A DNA stretch of 64,000 nucleotides from assembly GCA_027604505.1 (NCBI GenBank), contig JADIIX010000082.1, positions 1 through 64,000 on the forward strand. The letters run 5' to 3'. This document shows, in pieces, positions 1 through 9,976 of the stretch. The translations under genes were made by a program, and so were the position numbers. The stretch comes from Gonapodya sp. JEL0774 (lineage: Eukaryota; Monoblepharomycota; Monoblepharidomycetes; Monoblepharidales; Gonapodyaceae). Under the pieces are notes generated by a model that ran no database searches, had not been told where the DNA came from, and saw nothing but the letters and a program-made list of their open reading frames with translations. Within the stretch, counting starts at the first letter, position 1, and each line of letters opens with the position of its first letter.

Positions 1-1148
1 GCTGCTCAAAGAGTCATCTTTAACCGGGATGCACCTGCTGCAAGAAACATGGCCATTGCTGCTGTGCATTACTCCCGTACAGGTCGACGGCTACCCTGGA
101 ATAGAGGTCCACATGCCCTTCAACCAGACCCAGCAAGGTGGCAGGAGGCGTTGCAAGCTGCTGGGCTGCAGAGTCCTCCTCTTCATCCTGGTGGTGGTGG
201 TCCTCCTGGTCCTCCTGGCGGCGGTGGCGGTCCTCCTGGTGGCGGCAGCGGTCCTCCTGGTCCTCCTAGCGGTGGCGGTCCTCCTGGTCCTCCGGGCGGC
301 AGCAGCGGTCCTCCTGGTCCTCCTAGTGGCAGTGGCGGTCCTCCTGGTCCTCCGGGCAGCAGCGGCGGTCCTCCTGGTCCTCCTAGTGGCAGTGGCGGTC
401 CTCCTAGTGGCGGCTGTGGTCCTCCCAGTCCTCCTGGTGGTGGCGGCTCTCCTCCCAGCCCTCCTGGCGGCAGTGGCAGTCCTCCCAGTCCTTGTGGTGG
501 TGGTGGTTCTCACGGCACTTCTGGCGGTGGTGGTTCTGGCAGTCCACCTGGCAGCACTGCTTCCCACCCCTTTCCCCGAGATCCTGGCAGCTGCAGCCAT
601 CCTCTTACTCCTCTTGGTAGCAGTGGTCCTTCTGGCCCTCACGGTGGCCGCGGTGGGCCTTTTGCATCTTCTCTGGGTGCAGATGGACGGGTGGTACCTG
701 GAGAAGGTGGTGGTAGAGGTCAGGTGGCCAGCCATGAGCATGTTCGTGGGCGTCCCCGGCAACTTGAGCGGGGCGGAAACCGAGCCCGCAATCGCGTTGC
801 AAGCGTAGACAGGAGATCAGAGACTTCACTTTGTTCTTTGACATCATCCTCAAAACAGCAGCCGAAGAATAGTGGGATCAGAGTGAATGGTCGATCTGAC
901 TGCAATGGTAAGTACTTGCTGGACTGTATCTGCTGTGTTTCACTGCGGTCAAGATGATGATCTCCTGTGTTTTGCCTTGAAAATGTGTAGATCTTTCGAG
1001 CGACAACAGTCCTCCTGACTCACAGCCTCCACGGTCTTCTACAAGGAGAAATAGGGACGGGCGGGGGAGAACAGGTCGTGGGAAGGGTTTGGGTGCAGAT
1101 GAAGGGGGTGGGGCAAAGGGCATCTTGTTACACGATCTTGTTTCTTGA
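1..1148 (+). CDS. Fanzor/TnpB-like nuclease, C-terminal part (5' truncated by window) with Gly-Pro-Pro tail
   Basis: The reading frame is open from base 1. Residues 8-17 read NRDAPAARNM, which resembles the RuvC-III motif (RDxNAARNI) of TnpB and its eukaryotic Fanzor relatives; the Asp is codon 28-30. Fanzors are RNA-guided DNA nucleases carried by eukaryotic mobile elements and are known in chytrids. The motif is followed by GRRLPWNRG, about where such proteins normally end. Here the frame instead runs into about 120 residues of Gly-Pro-Pro repeat, then a basic, Ser-rich tail. A donor (GTAAGT at 908) and acceptor (TAG at 990) define an 83-nt intron; exon 2 (991-1148) continues in frame, rich in Arg and Gly, to TGA at 1146. 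The zinc ribbon and other catalytic motifs would lie outside the window. The Fanzor call rests on one motif and is tentative; the gene model (1-907, 991-1148) is firmer. Confidence 0.5.
184..545 (+). repeat. Imperfect Gly-Pro-Pro coding repeat
   Basis: Units built on GGTCCTCCTGGTCCTCC are reiterated with small variations (GGC, AGC, GGT, GTG linkers). In the frame that is open from base 1 they encode GGPPGPP-type, collagen-like repeats. The other frames are also open and give Val-Leu-Ala-rich or Arg-Thr-rich nonsense, an effect of the repeat composition. Likely unstable in copy number. Confidence 0.85.
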
Positions 1149-2207
1149 TTGGTCTCTTATCTCATACCGTTAGGTAAGGGTCATGCTGTCGGCACTGACG
1201 TTTGATTTATCTCCAACGCTGTTGAGAAAATATTTGCTCATTTGAATCCTTTCTGCCAACCTCTCTGCCAACGACACTTGAATATCTTGCGAATGCAGTC
1301 CACGTACAAAAGTCCCAAACCAGGCAGATTGGTACAACACACCCCTGGTGTCTTGATCGTTGGAATTTGCCCCACAAGAAGGTAACCCTGAGAGAAGCGG
1401 ATGGATGGAGGAGAGAGTGTGAGAAAGGGAGCGACGCCTAACTAGCCTCGCGATTGGCCCCTGCACAGTGAGGACTGGAATCTGTGTGGCATGGTGGCCG
1501 CTGAGCAGAAGAAATCTGACCGGGAGGAGTCAGATGTGCTCAGCACAAGAAGATCTTGGCCCCTGGGTATCTGCGAGGACTTCGCATTTTTGGTTGCCTG
1601 CCTATCACGGCAACGCAGTACTCTGATGGGAGCCTATCTTGAAGGCATTATAGAATGCATAGTCCGCGAAAGAATGATTGAAATATACAGGGCTTCAACA
1701 AACTTGAGATTGCATAGCATGTGTAGCATGTTTCGGTGATGGGTGCATCGGGGACGAGGCCATCAGCAGCCTAGCCTCGGTGGAGCCAATTTTCCGGACG
1801 ATGTCTATTCCAGTGGCACTTTTCAAGTGATGGCGGGCAGAAAGTGACGGGAAAGACGAACGAACGCGGGTTCGGGCGGGTGCTTCCTTTAGGTGCTGCC
1901 TGGCCGCAGACATGACATCCCCCTTTCGGCCTCAATAAATTTCAGGAATGTGAGTATGGACGGCCGACGCTTTCACCATAGTCGATTCAGAACGATCACA
2001 TTGCATAAAATTGGCTATTTGGACACGGTGTTTACGTATTCCCTGGGTATATCTGATCCCACGAGATTGACCACTATAATGTCTGGTGTAAACTGAGTCA
2101 GGTGTCGCCGACTGTCCCATCTAGTAGGGTTCTCTTACCTTCACTGCCATCGTCCACGTAAGAAACGCAAAGATGCGTTTTGGTATCCAACTCTCCCTTA
2201 TACTCGG
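1149..2207. other. Intergenic, no supported gene
   Basis: Lies between the Fanzor-like gene and the 3' end of the LRR gene. Only short open frames with no recognisable domain occur on either strand. If the upstream gene is a Fanzor, its guide RNA and the element end would be expected in the first few hundred bases; no clear terminal inverted repeat was recognised by eye. Confidence 0.5.
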
Positions 2208-4647
2208 CTACCAAGTATTCGATTTGTCGGAACTCTTCTTCTGAGAGGACATCTTGAACAACGATACATTAGCAGAGTCAGAGTCGGATATTCGCATCAC
2301 ATCGCGTGCTTGTGTCTCACTATGGGCAAGGTTAAGCTCGCGCATTTCGTCATCCTCGCAGAAAGCTTTGACAAGTTCGTATAAACCATCGAACCCAATG
2401 CTGCCACCTAGAGTAACAATATGTAAATACTTTATGACTGTCGTACATTGCAAACTCACCTCTCAAGTTTAGTACTCTAATGCTCTTGTTTTGAAGTATT
2501 GTCGATGCAAGAGTCATTGCACCTTCTGTGCCAATTTCTGGGTTGTCTGAAGATAATTTGTTTGTCAAAACACACTTCGGATGTACACATGGTACTTTGA
2601 TCACTGACCGTAGAGAGATATGTAGGAGAGTTTTCTGTTTTCCAACAAAGCATTTGAAAGGTGTTTGACACCATCATCAGTTATTTCACACCCTGATGTA
2701 ACGAAAAACCATATGCTCTCTTCCAAACAAGAAAAAAAAATCGCTCTCTGCACAAATTCTTGCCTGCTAACCCAAGTTCCTCAAGTTGAGTGCTTTCATT
2801 TTGCAGCGAATGGGCTAAGTACATTATACCCTCGTCACCGATCTTGGAATTGTCTAATAACGGGGGTTTGTTTTTTCGATTGGATTAGCGAACGCATCTG
2901 TACAGAAAATGCACTTTCTTACAGGAAAGACGTAGGAACGTCAAGCTCAGCTTTTCGGGTAGGATATCGGCAAGATATTTGGTGCCTTGAGATGTGATGT
3001 TGTTCTCTGCACGCAGTATAATTTCATTTAGATTATTGCTGTATCGTATTTCACAGTGCAAGTACCTCCAAGGAGCAACTTTTTCAAGCGCCATTTGTCG
3101 TTTTTCAGTGCAGCGGCAATTGCTAAGACTCCATCATCATCAATGGCTTTTGCTGATGCATGATACGTGAGCATGAGATATTTGAATGGAACAGAGAAAA
3201 GCAAGCAAAGTTTCACCTTCTAGTGAAAGAATAGTGACGCGCACAAAATTACTGCGCGAGAGAAGGTCAAACACGCGTTTCAACTCTTCAAAGTTTGGTT
3301 TCCACGCTGCGAAAATGTGTCAAACGGAAGGAACGTGTGCCTCGTTGGGCTGGGACATACACTCACGACTCAAGTTTGGTCTATCATCAGTCCGTAACAT
3401 CTGCAGCACTTCAGATAGGCCCACGGGTGAAAGTGTGCGAAAAGAATCTTTAAACATCGTCAGTTTATCCACCAAATCTTCATATTGTTGATCCAGTTTC
3501 CATTTGATGGATTCAACACTTCGGTCCTGCTTTGCAAGCTCTTCAGTGACGGTTTTTTGCAGATACAAGATACCGGTGACGTTCTCGGCAATGTATGCCG
3601 TGTCTCTCAGAATGGCTTCAAGATCCTGCTTGACGTCTTGTTCGATCATCTTCTGCGTTGCTTGCACTGTATCGCTGGTCCATTTCAAAGTCCCCAGCTG
3701 CAAAATAAAGAATGTAGTTTTCTGCTCGTTATTGAAAAGTTGGATGGAACATACAGCCTGAACTAACGAATAACGTACCTGCAATGCTTGTATGTCGGTG
3801 TCTATCTGCATATGGAACTCCTTCAGCGTGGTTTCTACAGTCTTAGATGCCACGAGCTGCCGAAGAGGACCAGCCTTTCTTTGTACAACCAGATAATTCT
3901 GGATCCCGCTCATGTGACTTGTAAAGCGTGAGGCGTAACCAATTCGGCTATGAAGCGTGATGTACGATACCTACGTGATGAATCTATGATATGCATCTCG
4001 CAAATGCTCGGGGATAGTATTATCGTCCTTCAACGTGTAGCTCTCTCCCGCGTCTAAAATGATTGAATCTTCATCGGGACTTCCAAAATCAATAAGTTGG
4101 TTGTGTACAAAATTGACAGGTACGGGTCATATCTCACGTTCTTCTTTTCAGAAGTTGGGCACGCAGTCCTTCTAAGACGAGTCGAAAGGGCCCAGTAATG
4201 GTGTCCGTGTTCCGACTTTGTCTGTCAATGTCACGTGGGTCGAGTGGTAGTTTTGGAAAGGTCCGATAACTTTCAACGAGATGAAAACGGCATTGAAACT
4301 AACCCACCAGGAGCATTGCTAGTTGTGACTGATTTTTTCACTTCACCATTGATAGCCTGAATGATGTTTGAGATGCGATGTGCCAGTCCGATTGCCAAGT
4401 GTCTGTTGTTTTTCATGCCGTAAGCCAAATCATACATCAAGAGCCCAGTTTTCCAGAGATTCTCAAGCCCTGGCACGGGAACAAAGTCGAGAGCGGCCAG
4501 AATTGTCTCGCTGCCAGCCACGCTTCGCAGGAGAGTCGCGATATCAGAAGCAAGTGATTGCTGGTGCTTTTCAGGCTCCACTGAACTCTCCGCCGCAGCT
4601 GCCACGTCGCTAACTGTGTCTGCATTAGCGTATTGCCTCGATTCCAT
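2208..4647 (-). CDS. MLKL/HeLo-like helical domain plus leucine-rich repeat protein
   Basis: Predicted exons on the minus strand: 4304-4647, 4138-4221, 3975-4079, 3779-3917, 3367-3697, 3217-3306, 3066-3146, 2923-3006, 2764-2853, 2609-2692, 2460-2546, 2208-2407. All join in phase to 572 residues. Near residues 60-110 the pattern DFVPVPGLENLWKTGLLMYD then KNNRHLAIGLAHRI matches the hallmark of the MLKL_NTD/HeLo-like four-helix bundle found in fungal NLR-like and kinase proteins. A helical stretch rich in Lys, Glu and Gln follows to about residue 330. From about 335 to the C-terminus are seven ribonuclease-inhibitor-type LRRs (for example NSKIGDEGIMYLAHSL), mostly one per exon. No NACHT or NB-ARC NTPase motif is visible. 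Known MLKL-type domains bind membranes in programmed cell death; an immune or cell-death sensor role is inferred by architecture only. The 4308 versus 4304 donor is the least certain junction. Confidence 0.8.
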
Positions 4648-4955
4648 CTGTGGTGGGTCCCTCTTCAGAAGAAAGTCCAAAAAAGGACAGTACCGAGGCC
4701 TGGGTCAGATCAAAGACCTCTGCATCCTTCCAGTAAACCATCAAACTCATGTGATCGAGATGTGAAGATTTTCTGCAGGCATGATGGGATGATTCCGTTC
4801 TCTCTCTTCTCCGACAATTTATTTCCATTTTTCTATTTGCGTACATCAACATCTACCACTTGGATGCCCTCAATTATATCAACGGCCGAGACACAGAAAG
4901 CAAAAGTCACGTATGTCGTCCAAGTTTCCCCAATCTGCCCAAGATTATCCACTTG
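4648..4955. other. 5' region of the LRR gene
   Basis: Short presumed promoter/5' UTR upstream of the ATG at 4647. The frame of the first exon stays open to 4680 without another ATG, so 4647 is the first methionine. No regulatory motif was recognised. Confidence 0.4.
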
Positions 4956-5126
4956 CGCTCCGCCAGTTTCCTGTACAAGCTTTGCAAACCAACCGTCCTT
5001 GACATCCACCAGTTCCGCAGGCGTTCCTACTTCCACGACCTTCCCCTGACTCATCACCACAATGGTATCGTACTCAATAATGGTTTGGATTTTGTGTCCG
5101 ATCGTTACAATCGTTGACATCTCAAA
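4956..5126 (-). pseudogene. Fragment of an ABC transporter C-terminal NBD (ABCC/MRP type)
   Basis: The minus strand encodes about 57 residues resembling the very end of an ABCC/MRP second nucleotide-binding domain: the H-loop region STIVTIGHKIQTIIEYD, then the strand-and-linker pattern MSQGKVVEVGTPAEL and DGWFAKLVQETGG. No signature (LSxGQ), Walker B or Walker A coding stretch is visible between 5126 and 5442, so the domain has no body. In full-length relatives the H-loop Ala is usual (TIAH); here it is Gly. This is best read as a relic of a lost or rearranged transporter gene. A terminal exon whose partners lie past the reductase gene is unlikely because 5443-6723 is occupied. Confidence 0.65.
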
Positions 5127-5442
5127 CACGTCCGAGCTCCGTAAAGACACCTCTAAGATAAATTTTTTAAGAATGGCAGATTCCTACCACGATTATATCG
5201 AAAAGTCCCGCTAAACAACACCGAAATCTTGAAGTCCGATTACAATGTGCTGCACTCGGTCCCTTTCTGCGTGAGGTGGGATGCGGCTGCCCAACCAGCC
5301 TAGCTTCATTTCGTCATTGCAGCGGACTGGCACGAGCGACTTCCGATACTCACAAATCTTCTCTCACAACACAAGGCAATTGACCGGCGCTGAACCATAG
5401 ATTGTATATTATTCAATCGGATTGTGCATACACTGCTCCCTT

Positions 5443-6723
5443 CTAAGTCAACGCGGGAGTATCTGCATACGTGTACCCCATCATCATGTCAGGATACCTG
5501 CCCCCGGCAACCTCGGCAGCCTCCACAGCTTTACGTATCTCCGCCGATTCCTCGTCCGTGAGCTGGACACTCAGAGAACCTAAATTCTCCACCAATCGCT
5601 CCAAGTTTGTCGTGCCCGGGATTGGAATGACGCTCGGGTCTTGTCGAAGGAGCCACGCGAGAGTGATTTGAGACGGTGTACAGCCCTTGAGCTTCGCAAA
5701 GCGTTCGAGGGTCGCGACACCCTCAAGGTTCTTGGGGAAGTTCTCCTCTGAAAAGCGAGGGAGGTACTTGCGGAAGTCGGTGGGATCGAAGTCTGCTGGT
5801 GATTTGTACGCCCCCGACAGGATGCCGCGGCCCAGGGGCGAGTACGCGACGATCGCAGTTCCGAGCTCACGAGCAACGTTGAAGAGATTGATCTGCGGTG
5901 ATTCGATTTCCAGGGCGAAAGGGCCTTGGGGTAAGAGATGTGGTATGTGCGGTTGGTGTCGGGTCATGGGTGAACAAGGTGTTTACATGAGAAGAAGATT
6001 CACGGGGACATTTGCAGGATTGACACGTACTGTACTCAACCTGGATTGCGTCGATGTGTGCAATTTTGCTGGCGCGGCGAAGTGTGTCGGCGGAGATTTC
6101 GGATAGGCCGATGTACTTGATCTTTCCTTCCCTAACGAGACTGTGAATACGAGCATGTTCTGAGCCGCGGAATTCAATTTTAACTTACTGCTGCAACTGC
6201 ACCAAAACCTCCATCGTCTTCTCAATCGGCGTCTTCTTGTCTACTCGATGCACGTAGTAGAGGTCGATGTAGGAGGCGCCCAGCCGTTTCAAACTTTTTT
6301 CGCACGCCTCGCGACAGTATTCGGGTGATGAGTCTACGAAACGGGAGCCGTCTGGGTTGGCCCTGTTGGCGAATTTGGTTGCGAGGAAGATCTTGGAGCG
6401 CTTTTCGGGATTTAAAGCGAGCCATTTGCCAACGAGGTCCTCTGAGTCACCGTACCTGAGAATTCAATTGCCGATCGGAGTTCAAAGGGTAATGTTCGTC
6501 GTTCAAGTCGACGCGGAATGGTGACTCACATATCTGCAGAATCCCAGTTCGTCTCACCAGCTTCAAACGCGGAATCCAAGAACTTGAGTCGCTCTTCATC
6601 AGATTTCTTCGGTCCGTAGAATGCAGAGAGTCCCATGAGGCCAAGACCGATTGCAATGATTTCAGGGCCATTCTTTCCGAGCTTTCGAGTTGGAAGAGGA
6701 GTGGGTGGCTTAACGGGAGACAT
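5443..6723 (-). CDS. Aldo-keto reductase
   Basis: Four exons on the minus strand: 6530-6723, 6189-6455, 6031-6140, 5443-5924 (introns of 74, 48 and 106 nt), 350 residues. The order of motifs is that of the AKR (alpha/beta)8 barrel: [15 protein letters not shown] carries the catalytic Asp and Tyr, FLATKFAN the Lys, and [11 protein letters not shown] the His. After these come [24 protein letters not shown], the coenzyme loop [11 protein letters not shown] and [15 protein letters not shown]. The family reduces carbonyls with NADPH; the subgroup with [12 protein letters not shown] near the start is the YakC/AKR13-like one. The natural substrate cannot be told. Cytosolic by default, with no signal peptide. 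Start chosen as the only in-frame ATG before the conserved N-terminus. Divergently oriented to galactokinase. Confidence 0.93.
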
Positions 6724-7633
6724 TGATGGTGATTGTGCTTTTTTTTAGTCGTATTTGTGGTGATGCGGTCAATTGATGCCGATTTGGGCAGGCTTGGTTG
6801 TGCTTTTGTAGTCGGCTCACTCGCCTTTGTAACTTCGCAACATTTCAGTTTTGGCGATGTTCGGGTGAGCTAGTTCTAACCTACCCACCTTTGCGTTGAG
6901 ATTCCTCGGCACCACCATGAAATTGCGAGAGATAGGCGACCAGATACACGGATGTATTTCTGTGGATCGAGAGAAAGAGTTCATACTAGTGATGCCCTCT
7001 CCCTGTCAACGGCCCGTTTGATAGCAGCCCCAAACACAATGGAAATACCTACTCCGGCGAGAATCAAGACTCTCAGATATTGGTTTGAGAAACGGTGACA
7101 GTTTTGGAGGCGGTGTGTACAGGTATGACCGATCATGCTACGAAAGCAAGCCCCCATGCAAGCTTGAAAGCATCAACTCTGTTGGCTTGCTGGTTACCAA
7201 CTAAAGAAGCACCGGACTTCCAAACCGGGATTGCTGGCTTGGCCGTTGATAGGCCTTGCACATATCATATGACCGGTAAATAGAGGCCTCTGGCGGAACG
7301 CGCATAAAAGGTATTTGCAGACACACCATGAGTCACAGGAACTGGTGCAGAGTGTTGCTGTGTATCGCCAACAATAACAATAAGTCCACAGAAACCTGGG
7401 CGAGGAGCAAGATCGTTGCTTCGGGCCCCCACGTCAGCCTGGCCCCACGTCAGGGTTTGAACTTCCCGCACCTCCAAAAGCAACGTTCTTCCCAAACAAC
7501 CGTTGCAGCTCTTACGTCGGTATTCGCGGCGCCCTCTCCCCATAACTCGATTTTGCGGGATCAATCGAACATTGGTGCTTCCGAGCTCGGTGACGGACTA
7601 CCCATTACCCCCGTCTTCGAACACTATATTCCC
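6724..7633. other. Divergent intergenic region, reductase/galactokinase
   Basis: About 0.9 kb shared upstream region of the two divergent genes. Only short open frames without domain similarity are seen. No binding site could be assigned with confidence. Confidence 0.5.
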
Positions 7634-9796
7634 ATGGCAACCACTCACACAGACGGTAATACATCAAACCCCAGCAGTACTGGCCTTCGCGTGTTCGAAT
7701 CGCTCTCGCAAGTCTACGAGGACTCCAATCTTGCGGAACAGAAGTGATTACATGGCTTTTCTGGTTACAGATGATAGATGCAAGCACCACACTAATTGGG
7801 GCATTTCGCAAATACGATACCTCAACAAAAAAAAAAAGAGCTCGCTGGATTTCTGTCGCGAAGAAGTTCGAAAAAGCCTTCGGACATGCCCCAACTTTCT
7901 TTGCCCGCAGCCCTGGTGGGTTGCTGGGAGACACACTCCCGATTTTTACAATCATCATTCTGATGGGTTATATTGAATAATGCAGGTCGCGTCAATATCA
8001 TCGGAGAGCACATTGATTACTCGGGCTATTCAGTACTCCCACTGGCCCTGTCAACTCAGGATGTGGTGGTACGTGCCTCCTCCTAAACGTCATCTCAGAC
8101 CCAAGATTGCCATTTCACACTTTTCCATACGCTTCAAAGATGGCAGTTCACTCCCACCCTGGAGCTCCAGCAACTGTCACGGTCCATAACTCGGATCCCG
8201 AAAAGTTTCCCACTCGAAAATTTACTCTTCTGTCCCGCGACGAAGGATACGTAGAGATGGGAGGTAGCTCGGCAGATACCAACGACTGGGTCAACTACTT
8301 GAAGGGTGGTTTTAAGGTTGGTTCCTGTCAGCCACCACATTGTCCTGCAGTACTGGGTGTCATTGTGCAACGTATCCACGTCTCAGAGCATGCTCGATGT
8401 CCTCAATCCACCCACATTGATGAGCCTGGAAATTTTTGTTGATGGTTCAGTGCCGACCGTAAGCTCCTTTCTCGGGGTGTTAGTAAAGCACCACTGCAAC
8501 TCACTGATTTTAAACCGACAGGGAGCTGGTGTCTCCTCATCTGCAGCTTTCATTTGCTCTCTTTGTGAAGCCATCACGCAAGCCTACGGAGGCGTCGCCC
8601 ACCCAGACAAAGGACAGCCTTTCACACTCCACCCGGAGGACCTCGTCCCGCACGCCATCCGCGGAGAACACCTGGCTGGAGTTTCTTGCGGAGGCATGGA
8701 CCAGTCGATTTCTCTGCTCGGGAGGCGAGGATGTTGCTTGACTATTCACTTCGTGCCCAAGCTGAGCGCGGAGGTTGTGGTCGTGCCGGAGGGGGCCAAA
8801 TTCGTGGTTGTGAACACTTGTGTCATGGCGGATAAGAAGGAAACAGCACCGGCGAATTACAACAGAAGAGTTGTCGAGATGAGGGCAGTTTGTGAGTGCT
8901 CACGTTATGTTGGGGGAACCTCATCAAAGTCCTCCACCGATTGTTGGCATGTGACTGTTGTTCGCTTGTTGCAGCTGCGCTTCTGTATAAGCATCACAAC
9001 TTGCCTCTCCCTGCCGCACCCGTGCAACCGACCGTTCGCTCGTTCCAAGACCTCTTCCTCGCCACCCATCAACTACCTCCTTTCACCCCAACAACTGCCC
9101 GTACCGTTTTCGCTAAGCTCAGAGAGCTAGTGGATTCCTTGTTAGGTCCCACGTCTTCGTTTGGGAACCGGTCGTCTTCTGGCTGGACCCGCGCCGACAT
9201 CGCTTCAGAGCTCGGCGACGGTTGGTGGTCGCGCTTCGTCGGCGATATGACCATTGCCGGTGATAGTTTCAAGCTTTACGCTCGCGCTTGTCACGTTTTG
9301 TCGGAATCAGAACGGGTGTTTGCGTTCCGCGAGGTGTGTGAGACGGGTGGTGCAGACGCTTTGAAGGAGCTCGGTCGGCTGATGGATGAGAGCCAAGCGA
9401 GCTGCAGGGACTTGTTTGAGTGCTCGTGTGATGAAATTGATGAGGTGTGCAAAATTGGCCGGTGAGTCCGTTTCTACCCAACCAACGCGGAAGGTTGTTT
9501 GCGTTGCTTTCACCTTCTTACGACCGACTATCGCGTGCCATGGTTTGTTCCCTGTCAATAGCTCTCTTGGCTCTCTAGGCTCGCGCCTGACCGGGGCCGG
9601 TTGGGGAGGCTGCACGGTTCACCTCGTACCAGACAGCGAGATGGAACGCTTCACTGAGGGTATGCTCCGGGAGTATCACTCCAAGCGCTTCCCGCAGAAA
9701 ATAGACGTGCCTGGATGGAAGACGGAAGTGATTTTCGGAGGCAGGCCTGGCGAAGGCGGGGGTATTATCAGTTTGGAGGCTGTAGTGAATGTCTGA
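7634..9796 (+). CDS. GAL1: Galactokinase (GHMP kinase)
   Basis: Eight exons: 7634-7743, 7839-7915, 7986-8068, 8140-8316, 8387-8458, 8522-8891, 8975-9461, 9562-9796; all phases agree, giving 536 residues, close to yeast Gal1 (528). The galactokinase signature [19 protein letters not shown] lies near residue 63, the GHMP ATP loop [11 protein letters not shown] near 173, and the C-terminal motif [12 protein letters not shown] near 470. The product phosphorylates galactose (or N-acetylgalactosamine in the GALK2 branch) on C1 with ATP, the first step of the Leloir pathway. The Ser-Ala after the SSS is present, so it looks catalytic rather than a Gal3-like sensor. No other Leloir gene is in the window. 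Intron 1 ends in a run of A before AG, which is unusual, but its phase and the protein match are clear. Confidence 0.95.
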
Positions 9797-9976
9797 ACAG
9801 GGTGAGTCTGGGATTCCGAAGGGGAAAAAACGAAAAAGTCCTTTAGTAGCAGTGCGTAAAAGTGTATTTATGATCATATTATTTGGACCGCAAAGGTGTC
9901 AGTGTCAGATACTCGGCCGATCCTTGGGCGGGTCTTGTCGTCACATTCCAGTGATTACAGAGGGGTCCAAATTTCG

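Noticed and set aside
29-808. Alternative open frames across the GC-rich repeat (Val-Leu-Ala-rich on plus, Arg-Thr-rich on minus)
   Set aside because: All arise from the repeat composition; only the frame open from base 1 carries the RuvC-like motif and joins in phase across the intron.
1170-1466. 98-codon minus-strand frame
   Set aside because: No similarity or structure recognised; consistent with a chance open frame.
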